In this document: positions 34,875 through 45,620 of the stretch, piece after piece
Layout: each line of letters begins with the position of its first letter
Position numbering within the stretch: the first letter of the stretch is position 1
Source: CAZEJK01 sp964512045
Lineage (GTDB): Bacteria > Acidobacteriota > Thermoanaerobaculia > Thermoanaerobaculales > Sulfomarinibacteraceae
Length of the DNA: 51,393 nucleotides
NCBI GenBank assembly: GCA_964512045.1
Contig: CAZEJK010000007.1
Coordinates: 1-51,393, forward strand
Direction of reading: 5' to 3'
Translations under genes and position numbers: made by a program
The notes under the pieces: model-generated
What the model was told of the DNA's origin: nothing
Database searches by the model: none
What the model saw: the letters and a program-made list of their open reading frames with translations, nothing else

Positions 34875-36395
34875 TCAACGGCGACGGGCGCGTTTCAGTA
34901 GTCGTTCGAGCTCGCGTCGCCCCACGAGCTGGCGATACATTTCTGCCGCTCGCTCGTGGTCGGGGTGCGTGGCCAGCGCCCGCTCCAGCGCTTTGCGTTG
35001 GCGCTCGCGGTTGCCGCGCCGCCGCCAGAACTCGGCGAGCTCGACCCACGCGTCGATATACTCTGCATCGAGCTCCAGGACCTTCTTCAACGCTTCGAGC
35101 GCCTTCTTGGCCCATAAAGGGTTGCGCAGGTAGAGACGTGCCAACCGCAAGAGTGTCTCGGGCTGTGGATCGAGTTCGCAGACCTGGCTCAGCATCTGGA
35201 TAGCCGCGTAGATCTCTCCGCTCCGCTCGAGCTGCTCCGCCCGCTGCAGGTTCGCGGCGATCAGCTCCTTGCGTGCCTTCATCTGCGAGGTGCGCTGGAT
35301 CTGTTCCTCCTCCTCTTCGGAGGTGCTCAGCGATCTCAAGATCTGGTCGTACCGCTCACGGCTCGCGGCCTTGTGGAGGACGTAGTACGCCTCCTCCGCG
35401 CGTTCGTGCACTGCCCGGAGCTCCTGCTCGAGGCCGCGCAGGTGCTCCTCGGTGACAGCGCGGTCCGGATCGAACCGCCGACGGTACGAGTCCCATGCCG
35501 AGGCGATGGTTGACGCTCCTGCGGCCGGCGACAACCCGAGCGCCTGGTAGTGGTTGAACTGTCGGACCTTGCTGGCGAGCTCCACCACCCGATCCCGTTC
35601 GCGGCGCTCGGGTCCGGTCATTCCGTCCGTCGGCTGTGCCGACGGCTCCCTGGGTCGAGGCGCGGGCTCGGGTGCGACCGCCGGCGTGAGATCCGATCGT
35701 TGCCCGATCTGGATGAGCCCCGCTGTGCGCAGGGCGTACATCGCTGCCAGGAACTGCTCCTCGGGCAGCGAGCAGAGCCTTTGCAGCTGATCGAGGCGGG
35801 TGTGGCCATGCAACCGGCTGAGCACGAACGCCTCGGTTGGTGTCAGCTCGAGCTCTTGCACGATGGTTTCCAGGCCGCCGCGCATCCAGGCCAGCTGGTC
35901 GAAGGTCCCGATCGCCGCCGCCTTGGGCTCCGGTGCTTCCACGCTGCGGGCCGCGATGAGGATCAGCTGCGGAGTCGTGATGCCCGGCAAAGTATCCGGC
36001 TGCTCGCGGAACGCGCCGCTGTGGAACTCCGCTGCTCCTCCGGCCCGGGCGGCGCGGGTCACGATCGTCACCGTAAGCTGCTGCAGCTCCCGCTCGAGGT
36101 CGCTCTCGTCGATCAAGCTGCGTCGGACGAGCAGGTGGCCCAACGGCGGGGCCGACTCGCCCTCCTGTGCGAGCAAGGTGAGCGCCTTTTCCTCGTCGGT
36201 GATCTGCTCACGGTCGACCAGCCACGAGCCGAGCTTCTCCATCTCCGAGCTCGACCGCGCCGCACGGACCTCGCCGTCGACGAACAGGAGCTCACGCACC
36301 ACCAGATCCTCGCCGGTGGTGAGGACGCCGGTCTCGCTCGACTGGTGTGCCCAGGCCATCAGCTCGGGAACGCTCTGTGGTGGGACGGCTGTCAT
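34875..36395 (-). CDS. DUF4388-type / degenerate J-domain / TPR protein
   Basis: 506 aa multi-domain cytoplasmic protein. Residues about 8-155 resemble DUF4388 (PATAN-like: ETGVLTTGEDLVVRELLFVDGEVRAA, LGHLLVRRSLIDESDLE), often found in gliding or polarity regulators of Myxococcota and Acidobacteriota. A winged-helix-like part (about 165-235) and a Pro-rich linker precede a J-like domain (about 277-352; NHYQALGLSPAAGASTIASAWDSY) whose HPD is RFDPD (307-311), so Hsp70 stimulation is doubtful. TPR-like repeats (about 375-495) and a basic tail end the protein. The ATG overlaps the stop of the upstream gene (ATGA), indicating one operon. Function unknown. Confidence 0.75.
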   Translation of the reverse strand: MTAVPPQSVPELMAWAHQSSETGVLTTGEDLVVRELLFVDGEVRAARSSSEMEKLGSWLVDREQITDEEKALTLLAQEGESAPPLGHLLVRRSLIDESDLERELQQLTVTIVTRAARAGGAAEFHSGAFREQPDTLPGITTPQLILIAARSVEAPEPKAAAIGTFDQLAWMRGGLETIVQELELTPTEAFVLSRLHGHTRLDQLQRLCSLPEEQFLAAMYALRTAGLIQIGQRSDLTPAVAPEPAPRPREPSAQPTDGMTGPERRERDRVVELASKVRQFNHYQALGLSPAAGASTIASAWDSYRRRFDPDRAVTEEHLRGLEQELRAVHERAEEAYYVLHKAASRERYDQILRSLSTSEEEEEQIQRTSQMKARKELIAANLQRAEQLERSGEIYAAIQMLSQVCELDPQPETLLRLARLYLRNPLWAKKALEALKKVLELDAEYIDAWVELAEFWRRRGNRERQRKALERALATHPDHERAAEMYRQLVGRRELERLLKRARRR

Positions 36396-37549
36396 GGTGT
36401 GCTGTCCTCTTCGATCATGGGTGCAGCCGGGACGACATGGGGCTCGAAGCCCTCCGGAACGTAGGCGTTCGGAACCTCCTCGAGGGCCGCCTCCGCATCC
36501 TCGCGGGAGCCGAACTCACTCCAGACGAGCCGCCAGCATGGACTGTCCTGATCGTCGCCGCTGTCTCCCTCTGCGGTCTGGATCGTCCGCAGATCCTGCG
36601 GAAAACGGTTCACCTTCTTGACGATCCTGGCAAGGTCGCCGGGCTCACAACCCATGTCCACGACAATGGTCCACTGCTGCTCGGTCTCCATCGGTGGGAC
36701 GACCGGAGCCGAGCGTTCATCGGTTGAGCGGTTCAGAGCCCATACCAGGGCGATCAGGATGACGAGGGCGACGCCAACCGCAGCCAACAACCACCGCCAT
36801 GGAAGGGGACGGCGTTCCGGCGTCACGGCGTCCTCTGACGTGACCTCGAGCGGAACATCGCCGACCTCGCCTTCTTCCGATGTGGGGCCAGTCGGCGCGG
36901 TCTCGGTGCGCTTGGGGGCCACCTCGGCGAGCCCGCCCGCCACGAGCCCGGCCAGCAGCCGGAGGACCTCGTTAGCCCCGTGCGGCGAGCGCGATGCGAT
37001 GTCGTCCGCGGTCCGTTGACCGGTGATCTTGGCGACGATGAGGTCTGCTTCTTCGGATGGCTGCAGCCGGTTGTAGATCGCATCGAACCGCGCGGTGCGC
37101 TGCAACGGAACGTGCGGGTCGGGGAGGATCGTGGCCGCCAGGAGATCCTGCTCGTCGGTGAGCACCAGATCCACGACGGCATGGGGGACGTAGACACCGG
37201 ATCCAGAGGGCTCGTCGGGCTCCTCGAGCGACAGCTCCAGGGTTCGCTCCGGGTCGATGAGCCACTCGCGGAGCCCGGCCTGAAGACAGGAGATCAGCGC
37301 ATCGCGCGTCTCGGCGTCGCGAATCCGAACTCGCAGCGCGATCGCTCGTGCTTCCGCTACAAGGTCGCTCTCACCGGTCGGCTCGACACCGAGCTGCCGG
37401 GCGACGCACTCGGATGGGATTCCGAGCAGAGCCACCAGCTCGCCGGACCGGGCTCGAACCAGCAACTCACCGTCACTCCAGCGGAGGTTGACGGCTCCAG
37501 TGGCGCTCTCCGCCAGCCAGCGCCCCAGCTGCACGATACTCTCGTTCAT
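36392..37549 (-). CDS. DUF4388-like membrane protein with SPOR-like periplasmic domain
   Basis: 385 aa. The N-terminal ~210 residues look like a divergent DUF4388/winged-helix sensor module (ARSGELVALLGIPSECVARQLG, ADLIVAKITGQRTADDIASRS). A linker (211-250) leads to one TM helix (251-272) and a periplasmic domain (about 290-374) similar to SPOR peptidoglycan-binding repeats (CWRLVWSEFGSREDAEAALEEV). The topology would connect a cytoplasmic module to septal or stripped glycan strands. AAGGTG precedes the ATG. It is the first gene of the operon with the J-domain/TPR gene. Assignment of the SPOR domain is by pattern only. Confidence 0.7.
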   Translation of the reverse strand: MNESIVQLGRWLAESATGAVNLRWSDGELLVRARSGELVALLGIPSECVARQLGVEPTGESDLVAEARAIALRVRIRDAETRDALISCLQAGLREWLIDPERTLELSLEEPDEPSGSGVYVPHAVVDLVLTDEQDLLAATILPDPHVPLQRTARFDAIYNRLQPSEEADLIVAKITGQRTADDIASRSPHGANEVLRLLAGLVAGGLAEVAPKRTETAPTGPTSEEGEVGDVPLEVTSEDAVTPERRPLPWRWLLAAVGVALVILIALVWALNRSTDERSAPVVPPMETEQQWTIVVDMGCEPGDLARIVKKVNRFPQDLRTIQTAEGDSGDDQDSPCWRLVWSEFGSREDAEAALEEVPNAYVPEGFEPHVVPAAPMIEEDSTP

Positions 37550-37690
37550 CGTTTCACCTTAATCTGATCCGGGTGTGTTTGCCAAGAGCGAGCCTCCGAA
37601 GACGCGGGTCCCACGAGCTGCCCGGCCCGGGTCCGAAGCGGCATGGTCGGAGGCGTGGCGACCGTGTTCGAGCATGCTGGTCGAAGAGGC

Positions 37691-37719
37691 TTGACACGGT
37701 CGCCTCTGCTCGCTAGCAT
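37691..37719 (+). promoter_or_regulatory. Sigma70 promoter of the tRNA-Val/tRNA-Asp unit
   Basis: TTGACA (37691-37696), 17-bp spacer, TAGCAT (37714-37719), 24 bp before the first tRNA base. The consensus -35 fits a strong stable-RNA promoter. The preceding 140 bp (37550-37690) show nothing else. Confidence 0.75.
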
Positions 37720-37743
37720 ACCGTTCCCTGGCGCGAGACGCCC

Positions 37744-37818
37744 GGGAGGTTAGCTCAGCGGGAGAGCACCTGCCTTACACGCAGGGGGTCGTGGGTTCAA
37801 TCCCCTCACCTCCCACCA
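37744..37818 (+). tRNA. tRNA-Val (anticodon TAC)
   Basis: Complete cloverleaf: acceptor GGGAGGT/ACCTCCC, D-arm TAGCTCAGCGGGAGAGC, anticodon stem-loop CCTGC-CTTACAC-GCAGG (anticodon TAC), T-arm with GTTCAATCC. CCA is encoded. It reads GUA (and other GUN) valine codons. Confidence 0.96.
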
Positions 37819-37832
37819 GGTTCGCGACGAAC

Positions 37833-37909
<77 letters not shown>

Positions 37910-37918
37910 CACTTGAGT

Positions 37919-37948
37919 CCAGCCGCCCCTCGGGCGGCTGGTTTTTTT
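37919..37948 (+). terminator. Intrinsic terminator of the tRNA unit
   Basis: Ten-bp stem CCAGCCGCCC/GGGCGGCTGG with a 3-nt loop (CTC) followed by seven Ts (37942-37948). It lies 10 bp after tRNA-Asp. Confidence 0.93.
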
Positions 37949-37949
37949 A

Positions 37950-37969
37950 TGTGGCGGGGTCGAAGGGAC
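37950..37969 (-). repeat. Inverted copy of the tRNA-Asp 3' end
   Basis: This 20-mer is the reverse complement of 37892-37911 (T-arm 3' part through CCA plus two bases) with one G-T wobble mismatch. The terminator hairpin lies between the two arms. It may be a remnant of recombination at the tRNA or part of the repeat island that follows. Confidence 0.8.
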
Positions 37970-38060
37970 GTCGGACACCGCGGTTCGAGCGAGTGACTGG
38001 AGGCCGGGGTCCAGCCACCCACCCACCGGCCCCAGCCACGGATCGCTCGTCCTCGCGGTG
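37966..38060 (+). repeat. 95-bp direct repeat, copy 1
   Basis: Begins GGACGTCGGACACCGCGG and ends CTCGTCCTCGCGGTG. It differs from copy 2 (38135-38229) at two positions only (93/95). No start/stop pattern supports coding; open frames across it read through the tRNA in reverse. Confidence 0.92.
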
Positions 38061-38134
38061 TGGCGAGTCCCTTCGGGCTTGGGGGTTCGTTGGGAGAAGG
38101 GAGGGGTTCGGTGGTCCTGCCGCTTCGCGGGTGC

Positions 38135-38229
38135 GGACGTCGGACACCGCGGTTCGAGCGAGTGACTGGAGGCCGGGATCCAGCCACCCACCCACCGGCC
38201 CCAGTCACGGATCGCTCGTCCTCGCGGTG
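38135..38229 (+). repeat. 95-bp direct repeat, copy 2
   Basis: Second copy, 169 bp downstream of copy 1, with 74 bp between. The spacer begins with TGGCGAGTCCCTTCGGGC, which resembles the tRNA-Asp T-arm in direct orientation, suggesting tRNA-derived units. Confidence 0.92.
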
Positions 38230-38265
38230 GGAGTACGGAGGGTCCTGTGTGCTGCATCGCCGCGA

Positions 38266-38294
38266 TTGTCCACTGGCGTGGAGTGCAGTAGCCT
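38266..38294 (+). promoter_or_regulatory. Candidate promoter of the pseudokinase-FGE gene
   Basis: TTGTCC (38266-38271), 17-bp spacer, TAGCCT (38289-38294). The start would be about 38301, about 10 nt before the GTG start codon. Confidence 0.4.
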
Positions 38295-40658
38295 GTCGGA
38301 CGGAGCGTCGTGCAGGGGATGCGCCGAGGAGAGCACACCGATCTCGAAGCTGCCCTTCGGCGGTTGAAGATCCACCTGGCGGTGGGTGAGATCGACCGCG
38401 CGACCTTTGTGCGTCTCGGGGGGCGGATCGGCATTGCGGACCCGGCCTCCATCGCTGCGCAGTTGCTCACAGTGACGGCTGCTGACGACGATCGTGAGAC
38501 CGAGGCTTCGTGGGTTGCCGGGCCGTGTGCGGAGCCACACACCGGCGACCTGCTCCTCGGCCGCTGGCGGCTTGGAGAGCGGCTCGGCGGCCAGGGGCCG
38601 GTGCACGTGTTCCGTGCCGACGATCAGCTCCGTGACGAGGCTGTTGTGGTGCGCGCGGTCGTGTCCGGAGAGGCGATTCCCGAGCCGGTGCTCGACCGGA
38701 TCGTGGGCGAGGGGGAGAGGCTGAGGAGCGTCTCGCCGCCCGGTTGTGTCCGGGTGCTCGATGTGGTGGTGGATGCTCTGCACACGACCGCGGTGGTGGT
38801 TCTCGAAGCGATCGAGGGTCAGAGCCTGGCCGAGCTCGGGAGGGAGCTTCGCGCGGCTGCGGAGCTGCCGGAGACCGCCGCGACCGTCGAGATCCTGCTG
38901 GATCTGCTCCGCGCGGTGGATGCACTGCATCGCATCGGGCTTGTCCATGGGCGTGTACAGGCGAGCTCCGTCGTCTTGGTGGGGCGAGAGCCCGGACAAC
39001 CGTTTGCCGCCGACCGGGTCGAGCTGTGTCTGCTGGGGATAGACGTTGGATCGGTGTACGGCGCTAGGGCGCCGGCGTGGGATCTTGTCGCGGCGAGTCA
39101 GCTGGTGGCCGAGCTGGCCACCGGTTGGTCGCCCGAGGAGCAGGATCCCGTGCCGCTGAGGTGCCTGGAGGCCGCTCTGGGTGGCGATGTCGGGCGCATC
39201 CTGCAGGTGTTGGCGCTACCTGAGCGTGTGGGCTGGTTCACGGCTTCCGACGGTCTGCACGCGGTGCGTGAGGCATGCACGGGCCCGCCGCAGGTGGAGC
39301 TGGAGGTTGGTTGGGTCATGCCGGCGCTGTCCGTCGAGCCGGCGCCGTTGCCTGAGCAGCAACAGGTCCAGCCTGTGGAACGCCACCTGGCCCACCGGCA
39401 GTCCGCGCCGGCAAAGCTCGGCGGGTGGTGGCGCGTGACGGCGACGGTGCTCGCGTTCGGCATGCTGGTCGTGCTCGCGGCCCTGATGCTGCGTGGTCTC
39501 GGTTCGGAGCCGGACGCTGGTCCGGAGAATCCGAGCTCCTCGGATCCGGTGCATCCTCAGGACCAGATGGCGAACGCGACGACGAAGGTCCGCGTCGAGC
39601 TACGGGTCGATCGGCCAGACGGCGTGCTGTGGCTCGACGGCGAGCGTCTGGAACAGGGTACGGTCGGTGTGGATGTCGCCCCCGGACGGCACCTGATTGC
39701 TGTGACCGGTCCTGCGGGCTGCACCGGCGAGGAGCGTTGGGTCGATGTGGCTGCGGACGCGGGGTCGCTTCAGATCATGCTCGGTCTGAGCTGTGACCAG
39801 CGCCCGGATCCCGAGCGCCCTGCTCGGTTTGCCGGCGAGGTGTGGGTTGCGCCGAGAAGCGGCCTCCGCTTCCGGTATGTGCCGCCGGGATCGTTCCGCA
39901 TGGGAAGCCCATCAGATGCGCCAGAGCGGCAGCCGGATGAGGTCGAGCACCGGGTCACGTTGTCGCATGGAACCTGGCTCGGTGAGACCGAGGTCATGCA
40001 GGCTCAGTGGCAGGCGGTGCTCGGTACGACCCCGTCCCACCACGGGAGATGTGGCGCCGAGTGCCCGGTGGAGAACGTGAGCTGGTTCGAGGTGGTTGGG
40101 TTTGCGAACGCCCTGTCCCACTTGGAAGGTCTCGAGCCCTGCTATCGGATCGACGGCGAGGAGGTGAGGCTCACAGGGTTCGGCTGCACCGGGTTTCGGC
40201 TTCCCACCGAGGCGGAGTGGGAGTACGGCGCGCGCAGCGGCACAACCACACCGTACGCCACGGGCCATGGGCTGGCGCCGGCAGGGGCCAACTTCGCTGC
40301 CTTCGGCGGATCGGAAAGGGACCCGCGCACCGTGCCCGTCGCGAGCTTTCCGGCCACTCGGTGGGGGCTACACGATGTCCACGGCAACGTGCGCGAGTGG
40401 GTGTGGGACCTCTACGGCCCGTACCGCTGGTCCAGCGAGGTGGATCCGCTGGGACCGGCCACGGGAACCGAACGCGTCGTCCGCGGTGGCAGTTGCGAGG
40501 GCACAGCCGCAGACTGTCGGCTCGCGCGGCGGACAGCGTTGCTCCCCACTGAGCGTCGCGACGACGTCGGTCTCCGCCTGGCACGAACCGCCGAGGCGAG
40601 GGTGTTGGCAAACCAGGAGCTGGACAGCCGCGGCCGGAGCCGGTCGCTCCGTGAGGCT

Positions 40659-42062
<1,404 letters not shown>

Positions 42063-42112
42063 GGCTGTCCTCCCCGGACGGGTAACCGTGCTGTGGTTGG
42101 ACACGTTCCCGA

Positions 42113-42141
42113 TTGCGCGGTGACGGGGGGCCGATTACTCT
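42113..42141 (+). promoter_or_regulatory. Candidate promoter of the amidohydrolase lipoprotein gene
   Basis: TTGCGC (42113-42118), 17-bp spacer, TACTCT (42136-42141), about 43 bp before the ATG, in the divergent region with fumC. Confidence 0.35.
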
Positions 42142-42184
42142 CGTGGCGCAGGTCGCTGCGTCGCGTGGAAATGGGGGGAAGGTC

Positions 42185-43903
42185 ATGCGTACGATCCGTT
42201 GCTTTGGAGCTGTCGTCGTTTCCCTGCTCGTGGTCCTGGGCTGTGGTCCAGCGCCGAGCCCGGCCGATCTGGTGATTGTTGGCGGAACGATCGTGACGAT
42301 GGACTCGAGCGAGCCGCAGGCGGGAGGAATCGCTGCCCGGGATGGACGAGTCGTCTTCGTGGGCGACGCAGCCGCGGCGCGAGCTTACGTCGGTGCATCC
42401 ACACGGGTGCTGGAGCTGCCGGCGGGCGCGTTGGCGACGCCCGGCCTCGCGGATGCCCATGCGCATCTGTGGTCGCTCGGACGGTCTCAGCTCCAGCTCG
42501 ATCTTGCTGGCGCCGAGGACTGGGAGTCGATCGTCCGTCAGGTCGAGGAGGCTGCGGCCGCCGCGCCGAAGGGCCAGTGGATCTTCGGTCGGGGGTGGCA
42601 CCAGGAGAAGTGGTCCCGGCCCCCGGAGGACGCCGTGGACGGCCTGCCCCGGCACGATGCGCTGAGCGCTGTCAGCCCGGACAACCCGGTGATGCTGACG
42701 CACGCCAGCGGGCACGCGGTGATCGTCAACGGCCGCGCGATGGAGCTGGCGGGGATCGATCGGTCCACGGAACCACCTGATGGTGGAGAGATCGTACGTG
42801 ACGCTGCGGGTGAGCCGATCGGCGTCCTGCGCGAGAACGCCGAGGCGTTGGTGACGGACGCGATCGGGGACTCGTGGGATGAGACCGCTGTGCGTCGGTG
42901 GGCAGAGCTCGGGTTCGAGACGTGTCTCGAGCATGGCCTGACGAGCTTCCACGAGGCCGGGACCAGTGTGCGCCAGCTCGGAGTCCTGAAGAAGATGGCA
43001 GACGCCGGCGAGCTGCCGTTGCGTCTGTGGGTGATGCTCAGCGACAGTGACGAGGAGGTGGCCGAGGCGGCGGGTCCGCCGGCGAGCCGACGGCATCCCG
43101 GAGGGTTCCTCGTGGTGGGCGGTGTCAAGCGATGGCTCGACGGAGCGCTGGGGTCCCACGGGGCCTGGCTGCTGGAGCCGTACACCGATCTCCCGTCCTC
43201 CGCGGGGCTGGCGACGATCGCTCCCGAGGCTCTACGGGAGACAGCGCGGATGGCGTATACCAACGACCTGCAGCTGTGTGTTCACGCGATCGGCGACCGG
43301 GCCAACCGGGAGTGCCTCGACATCGTGGCCGAGATCCAGGAGGCGCATCCCGAGGCCGAGGGCTTGCGCTGGCGGATCGAGCACGCTCAGCACCTGCACC
43401 CGGACGATCTACCACGGTTTGCCGCGCTGGGTGTGGTGGCCTCCATGCAACCCACCCACTGCACCTCGGATGGCCCGTGGGTTCCTCAGCGTATCGGCGA
43501 GGAGCGGGCACGCACCGGTGCGTACCGCTGGCGCGATCTACTCGACTCCGGTGCCGTGCTCGCCTTCGGTACGGACGCTCCCGTGGAACCGATCGACCCG
43601 ATTGCCACCTTCTGTGCGGCCGTGACCCGCGAGATGGACAGTGGTGAGCGGTTCGAGGTTGCGCAGAGGGTGTCGCGCCGTGAGGCGTTGCGCGCGATGA
43701 CCTGGGGCGCAGCCTACGCGGCGCATCTGGAGGACGAGCTTGGATCGCTGACGGTGGGCAAGCGGGCCGATGTGACGGTGCTGTCCCAGAACATCCTCGA
43801 GGTTCCCGAGGAGTCGCTGCGGGCAACAGAGGTGCTGTACACGGTGGTGGACGGTGTGGTGCGGTATGCGGCAGAGGGGTCGACCGGCGCCCCAGCCCTC
43901 TGA
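42185..43903 (+). CDS. YtcJ-like amidohydrolase, lipoprotein
   Basis: 572 aa. A signal peptide with lipobox (VVLGC, C20) is followed by an amidohydrolase-3 (YtcJ/NfdA-like) fold: DLVIVGGTIVTMD, metal motif D-A-H92-A-H94 (ATPGLADAHAHLW), ASGHAVIVNGRAMELAGI, VKRWLDGALGSHGAWL (probable bridging Lys), HAIGDRANRE, RIEHAQHLHPDDLPRFAALGV, FGTDAPVEPIDP and a C-terminal beta sandwich (GSLTVGKRADVTVLSQNIL). The natural substrate of this group is usually unknown; amide or carbamate hydrolysis outside the cytoplasmic membrane is likely. The ATG at 42185 has GGGGGAAGG upstream. Confidence 0.88.
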   Translation: MRTIRCFGAVVVSLLVVLGCGPAPSPADLVIVGGTIVTMDSSEPQAGGIAARDGRVVFVGDAAAARAYVGASTRVLELPAGALATPGLADAHAHLWSLGRSQLQLDLAGAEDWESIVRQVEEAAAAAPKGQWIFGRGWHQEKWSRPPEDAVDGLPRHDALSAVSPDNPVMLTHASGHAVIVNGRAMELAGIDRSTEPPDGGEIVRDAAGEPIGVLRENAEALVTDAIGDSWDETAVRRWAELGFETCLEHGLTSFHEAGTSVRQLGVLKKMADAGELPLRLWVMLSDSDEEVAEAAGPPASRRHPGGFLVVGGVKRWLDGALGSHGAWLLEPYTDLPSSAGLATIAPEALRETARMAYTNDLQLCVHAIGDRANRECLDIVAEIQEAHPEAEGLRWRIEHAQHLHPDDLPRFAALGVVASMQPTHCTSDGPWVPQRIGEERARTGAYRWRDLLDSGAVLAFGTDAPVEPIDPIATFCAAVTREMDSGERFEVAQRVSRREALRAMTWGAAYAAHLEDELGSLTVGKRADVTVLSQNILEVPEESLRATEVLYTVVDGVVRYAAEGSTGAPAL

Positions 43904-44002
43904 GGGGAGAGGTTCCGGGCTCGACCATATCTTCTGCCACAATGATGCGTACAACATCGTGAGAGCCCGGCCTCGAGCTCAAGGAAGTGTGGGAGATCTC
44001 TG

Positions 44003-45493
44003 ATGAGCACGTTCGATCGCAACTGGAGGGAGCTGCAGCTGGAAACGCTGGTGGATCTCTCACTGGCGATCGGCGGGCTGCGGCCAGAGGAAGAGCTGGT
44101 GGAGGAGCTGCTCCAACGGGCGGTCGGTACCCTGGATGCCCGCGCTGGATGCGTTGCGACGCAGCACGACGGGGGGCAGGAAAGCGTTGTTCGCTCGCAG
44201 GGGCTGCCGACCTCCCTGCCGGCCGTCCGGAGCCTGTTTGCAGAGGGGCAGCTCGAGCGGCTTGGAGAAGGCAATCTGGTTCGGCTCCCGCGGGGCGGAG
44301 ATGGAGGCCATGAGCTGATGGCCGCACCGATGCTGTGGCAGCAGCAGCTGCTCGGCGTGGTGCTCCTGGCCGACAAGGAGACCCGTTTCGGCCAGGTGCC
44401 GTTCTCGGAGTCGGACGCTCGATTCCTGCTGTCGCTGGCGACCATGGGTGCGGCGGCGGTGCATACGTCCCGGACCGTGGCGGCGATCGAGCGCGATCGG
44501 CAGCGGCTGGCCGAGGAGAACCGCGAGCTGCGCGAGGCGGTGCAGCGGCACGGGTTTGTGGGCGAGTCGCCGGCAATCCGGCGGGTTCTCGAGCTCGTGC
44601 GGCGGGTGGCGCCGACGGAGGTGAACGTGATGATCCGGGGGGAGTCGGGGGTCGGTAAGGAGCGGGTCGCCCAGCTCATGCACTCCTTGTCCGAGCGGGC
44701 GGAGGGACCCTTCGTGCCGTTGAACTGCGCCGCGTTGCCGGAGAGCCTGCTCGAGGCCGAGCTGTTTGGTATCGAAGAAGGTGTCGCGACAGGTGTTCAG
44801 CGACGCCTGGGCAAGCTCGAGCTTGCGTCCGGAGGCACGCTCTTCCTCGATGAGGTCGGCGACCTGACGTTGGCGCTGCAGGCAAAGATCTTGCGGGTGG
44901 TTCAGGAGCGAGAGCTGGAGCGGCTGGGCGGACGGGAGCGGATTCCGATCGACGTCCGCTTGATCACCGCCACCAACCGACAGCTCGAGCAGATGGTCGA
45001 GGAGGGCGCGTTCCGCCAGGATCTGTACTACCGGCTCCGCGTGGTGGTCATGACGTTGCCGGCCCTTCGCCAGCGACGGTCCGATATTCCTCTTCTCGTG
45101 CGCCACTTCTTGCACGTGTACGGCGAGAGGTTCGGGCGTGATGGCCTGCGGGTGTCGCGCGGGGCGCTGGCGAAGCTGATGGGGTACTCCTGGCCTGGCA
45201 ACGTCCGCGAGCTGGAGAATGTCGTGCAAGCAGCCGTGGCCCTGGCGCCGTCGGAGGTCATCGCCGAGGACGATATCGACCTGTCCCAGTCGACCGCGCA
45301 TCCAGCCCAGTCCGAGCTACTGACCCTCGATGAGCTGGAGCGGCGTCACATCGTCAACGTCCTCAAGGCGGTCGGTGGCAACCGACAGGCGGCAGCGAGC
45401 ATCCTGGGGATCGACCGCAGCACGCTCTACCGCAAGATGAAGCGAGCTGCCTCATCTGATGCAGAGCTGCAACACGTTTCAGAAATCCATTAA
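44003..45493 (+). CDS. GAF-domain bacterial enhancer-binding protein (sigma54 activator family) with altered GAFTGA loop
   Basis: 496 aa. GAF sensor domain (about 15-155) and a helical linker (158-182) lead to an AAA+ domain (about 185-415) with Walker A GESGVGKE (213-220) and Walker B LFLDEVGD, then a Fis-type helix-turn-helix (about 455-480; GGNRQAAASILGIDRSTLYRKM). No receiver domain is present, so the GAF domain probably senses a small ligand. The sigma54-contact loop is GVATGV (260-265) instead of GAFTGA, lacking the aromatic residue that touches sigma54. I recall this variant in a subgroup of activators, so it may still work. ATG with GGGAG about 8 nt upstream. Two sigma54-type promoters with palindromic sites follow directly, making it their likely regulator. 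Confidence 0.9.
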   Translation: MSTFDRNWRELQLETLVDLSLAIGGLRPEEELVEELLQRAVGTLDARAGCVATQHDGGQESVVRSQGLPTSLPAVRSLFAEGQLERLGEGNLVRLPRGGDGGHELMAAPMLWQQQLLGVVLLADKETRFGQVPFSESDARFLLSLATMGAAAVHTSRTVAAIERDRQRLAEENRELREAVQRHGFVGESPAIRRVLELVRRVAPTEVNVMIRGESGVGKERVAQLMHSLSERAEGPFVPLNCAALPESLLEAELFGIEEGVATGVQRRLGKLELASGGTLFLDEVGDLTLALQAKILRVVQERELERLGGRERIPIDVRLITATNRQLEQMVEEGAFRQDLYYRLRVVVMTLPALRQRRSDIPLLVRHFLHVYGERFGRDGLRVSRGALAKLMGYSWPGNVRELENVVQAAVALAPSEVIAEDDIDLSQSTAHPAQSELLTLDELERRHIVNVLKAVGGNRQAAASILGIDRSTLYRKMKRAASSDAELQHVSEIH

Positions 45494-45508
45494 AAACAGA
45501 AGTTTGAG

Positions 45509-45552
45509 TGCATTCCAGCGTGGTCGACCACGGCTGGTGGTGCATTCTGCAC
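45509..45552. promoter_or_regulatory. Candidate activator-binding site (UAS1)
   Basis: A perfect 14-bp palindrome CGTGGTCGACCACG (45519-45532) with CCAG/CTGG flanks is bracketed by two TGCATTC copies (45509-45515, 45541-45547). Its centre is about 95 bp before the predicted sigma54 start at 45621, the usual distance for an enhancer site. TGCATTC recurs in UAS2. Confidence 0.5.
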
Positions 45553-45594
45553 AGTGGAGGGCGTCGCTCGACCGTGCGCGCTATCGAGAGAAGC

Positions 45595-45610
45595 TGGCAC
45601 ATACCTTGCT
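45595..45610 (+). promoter_or_regulatory. Sigma54 (-24/-12) promoter 1
   Basis: TGGCACATACCTTGCT matches the consensus TGGCACG-N4-TTGCW at every position but one, with exact spacing. The start is predicted near 45621. Confidence 0.75.
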
Positions 45611-45620
45611 CCGCAATGAG

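Noticed and set aside
37950..38230. CRISPR array
   Set aside because: Only two 95-bp copies exist with one spacer and no cas genes; lengths do not fit CRISPR.
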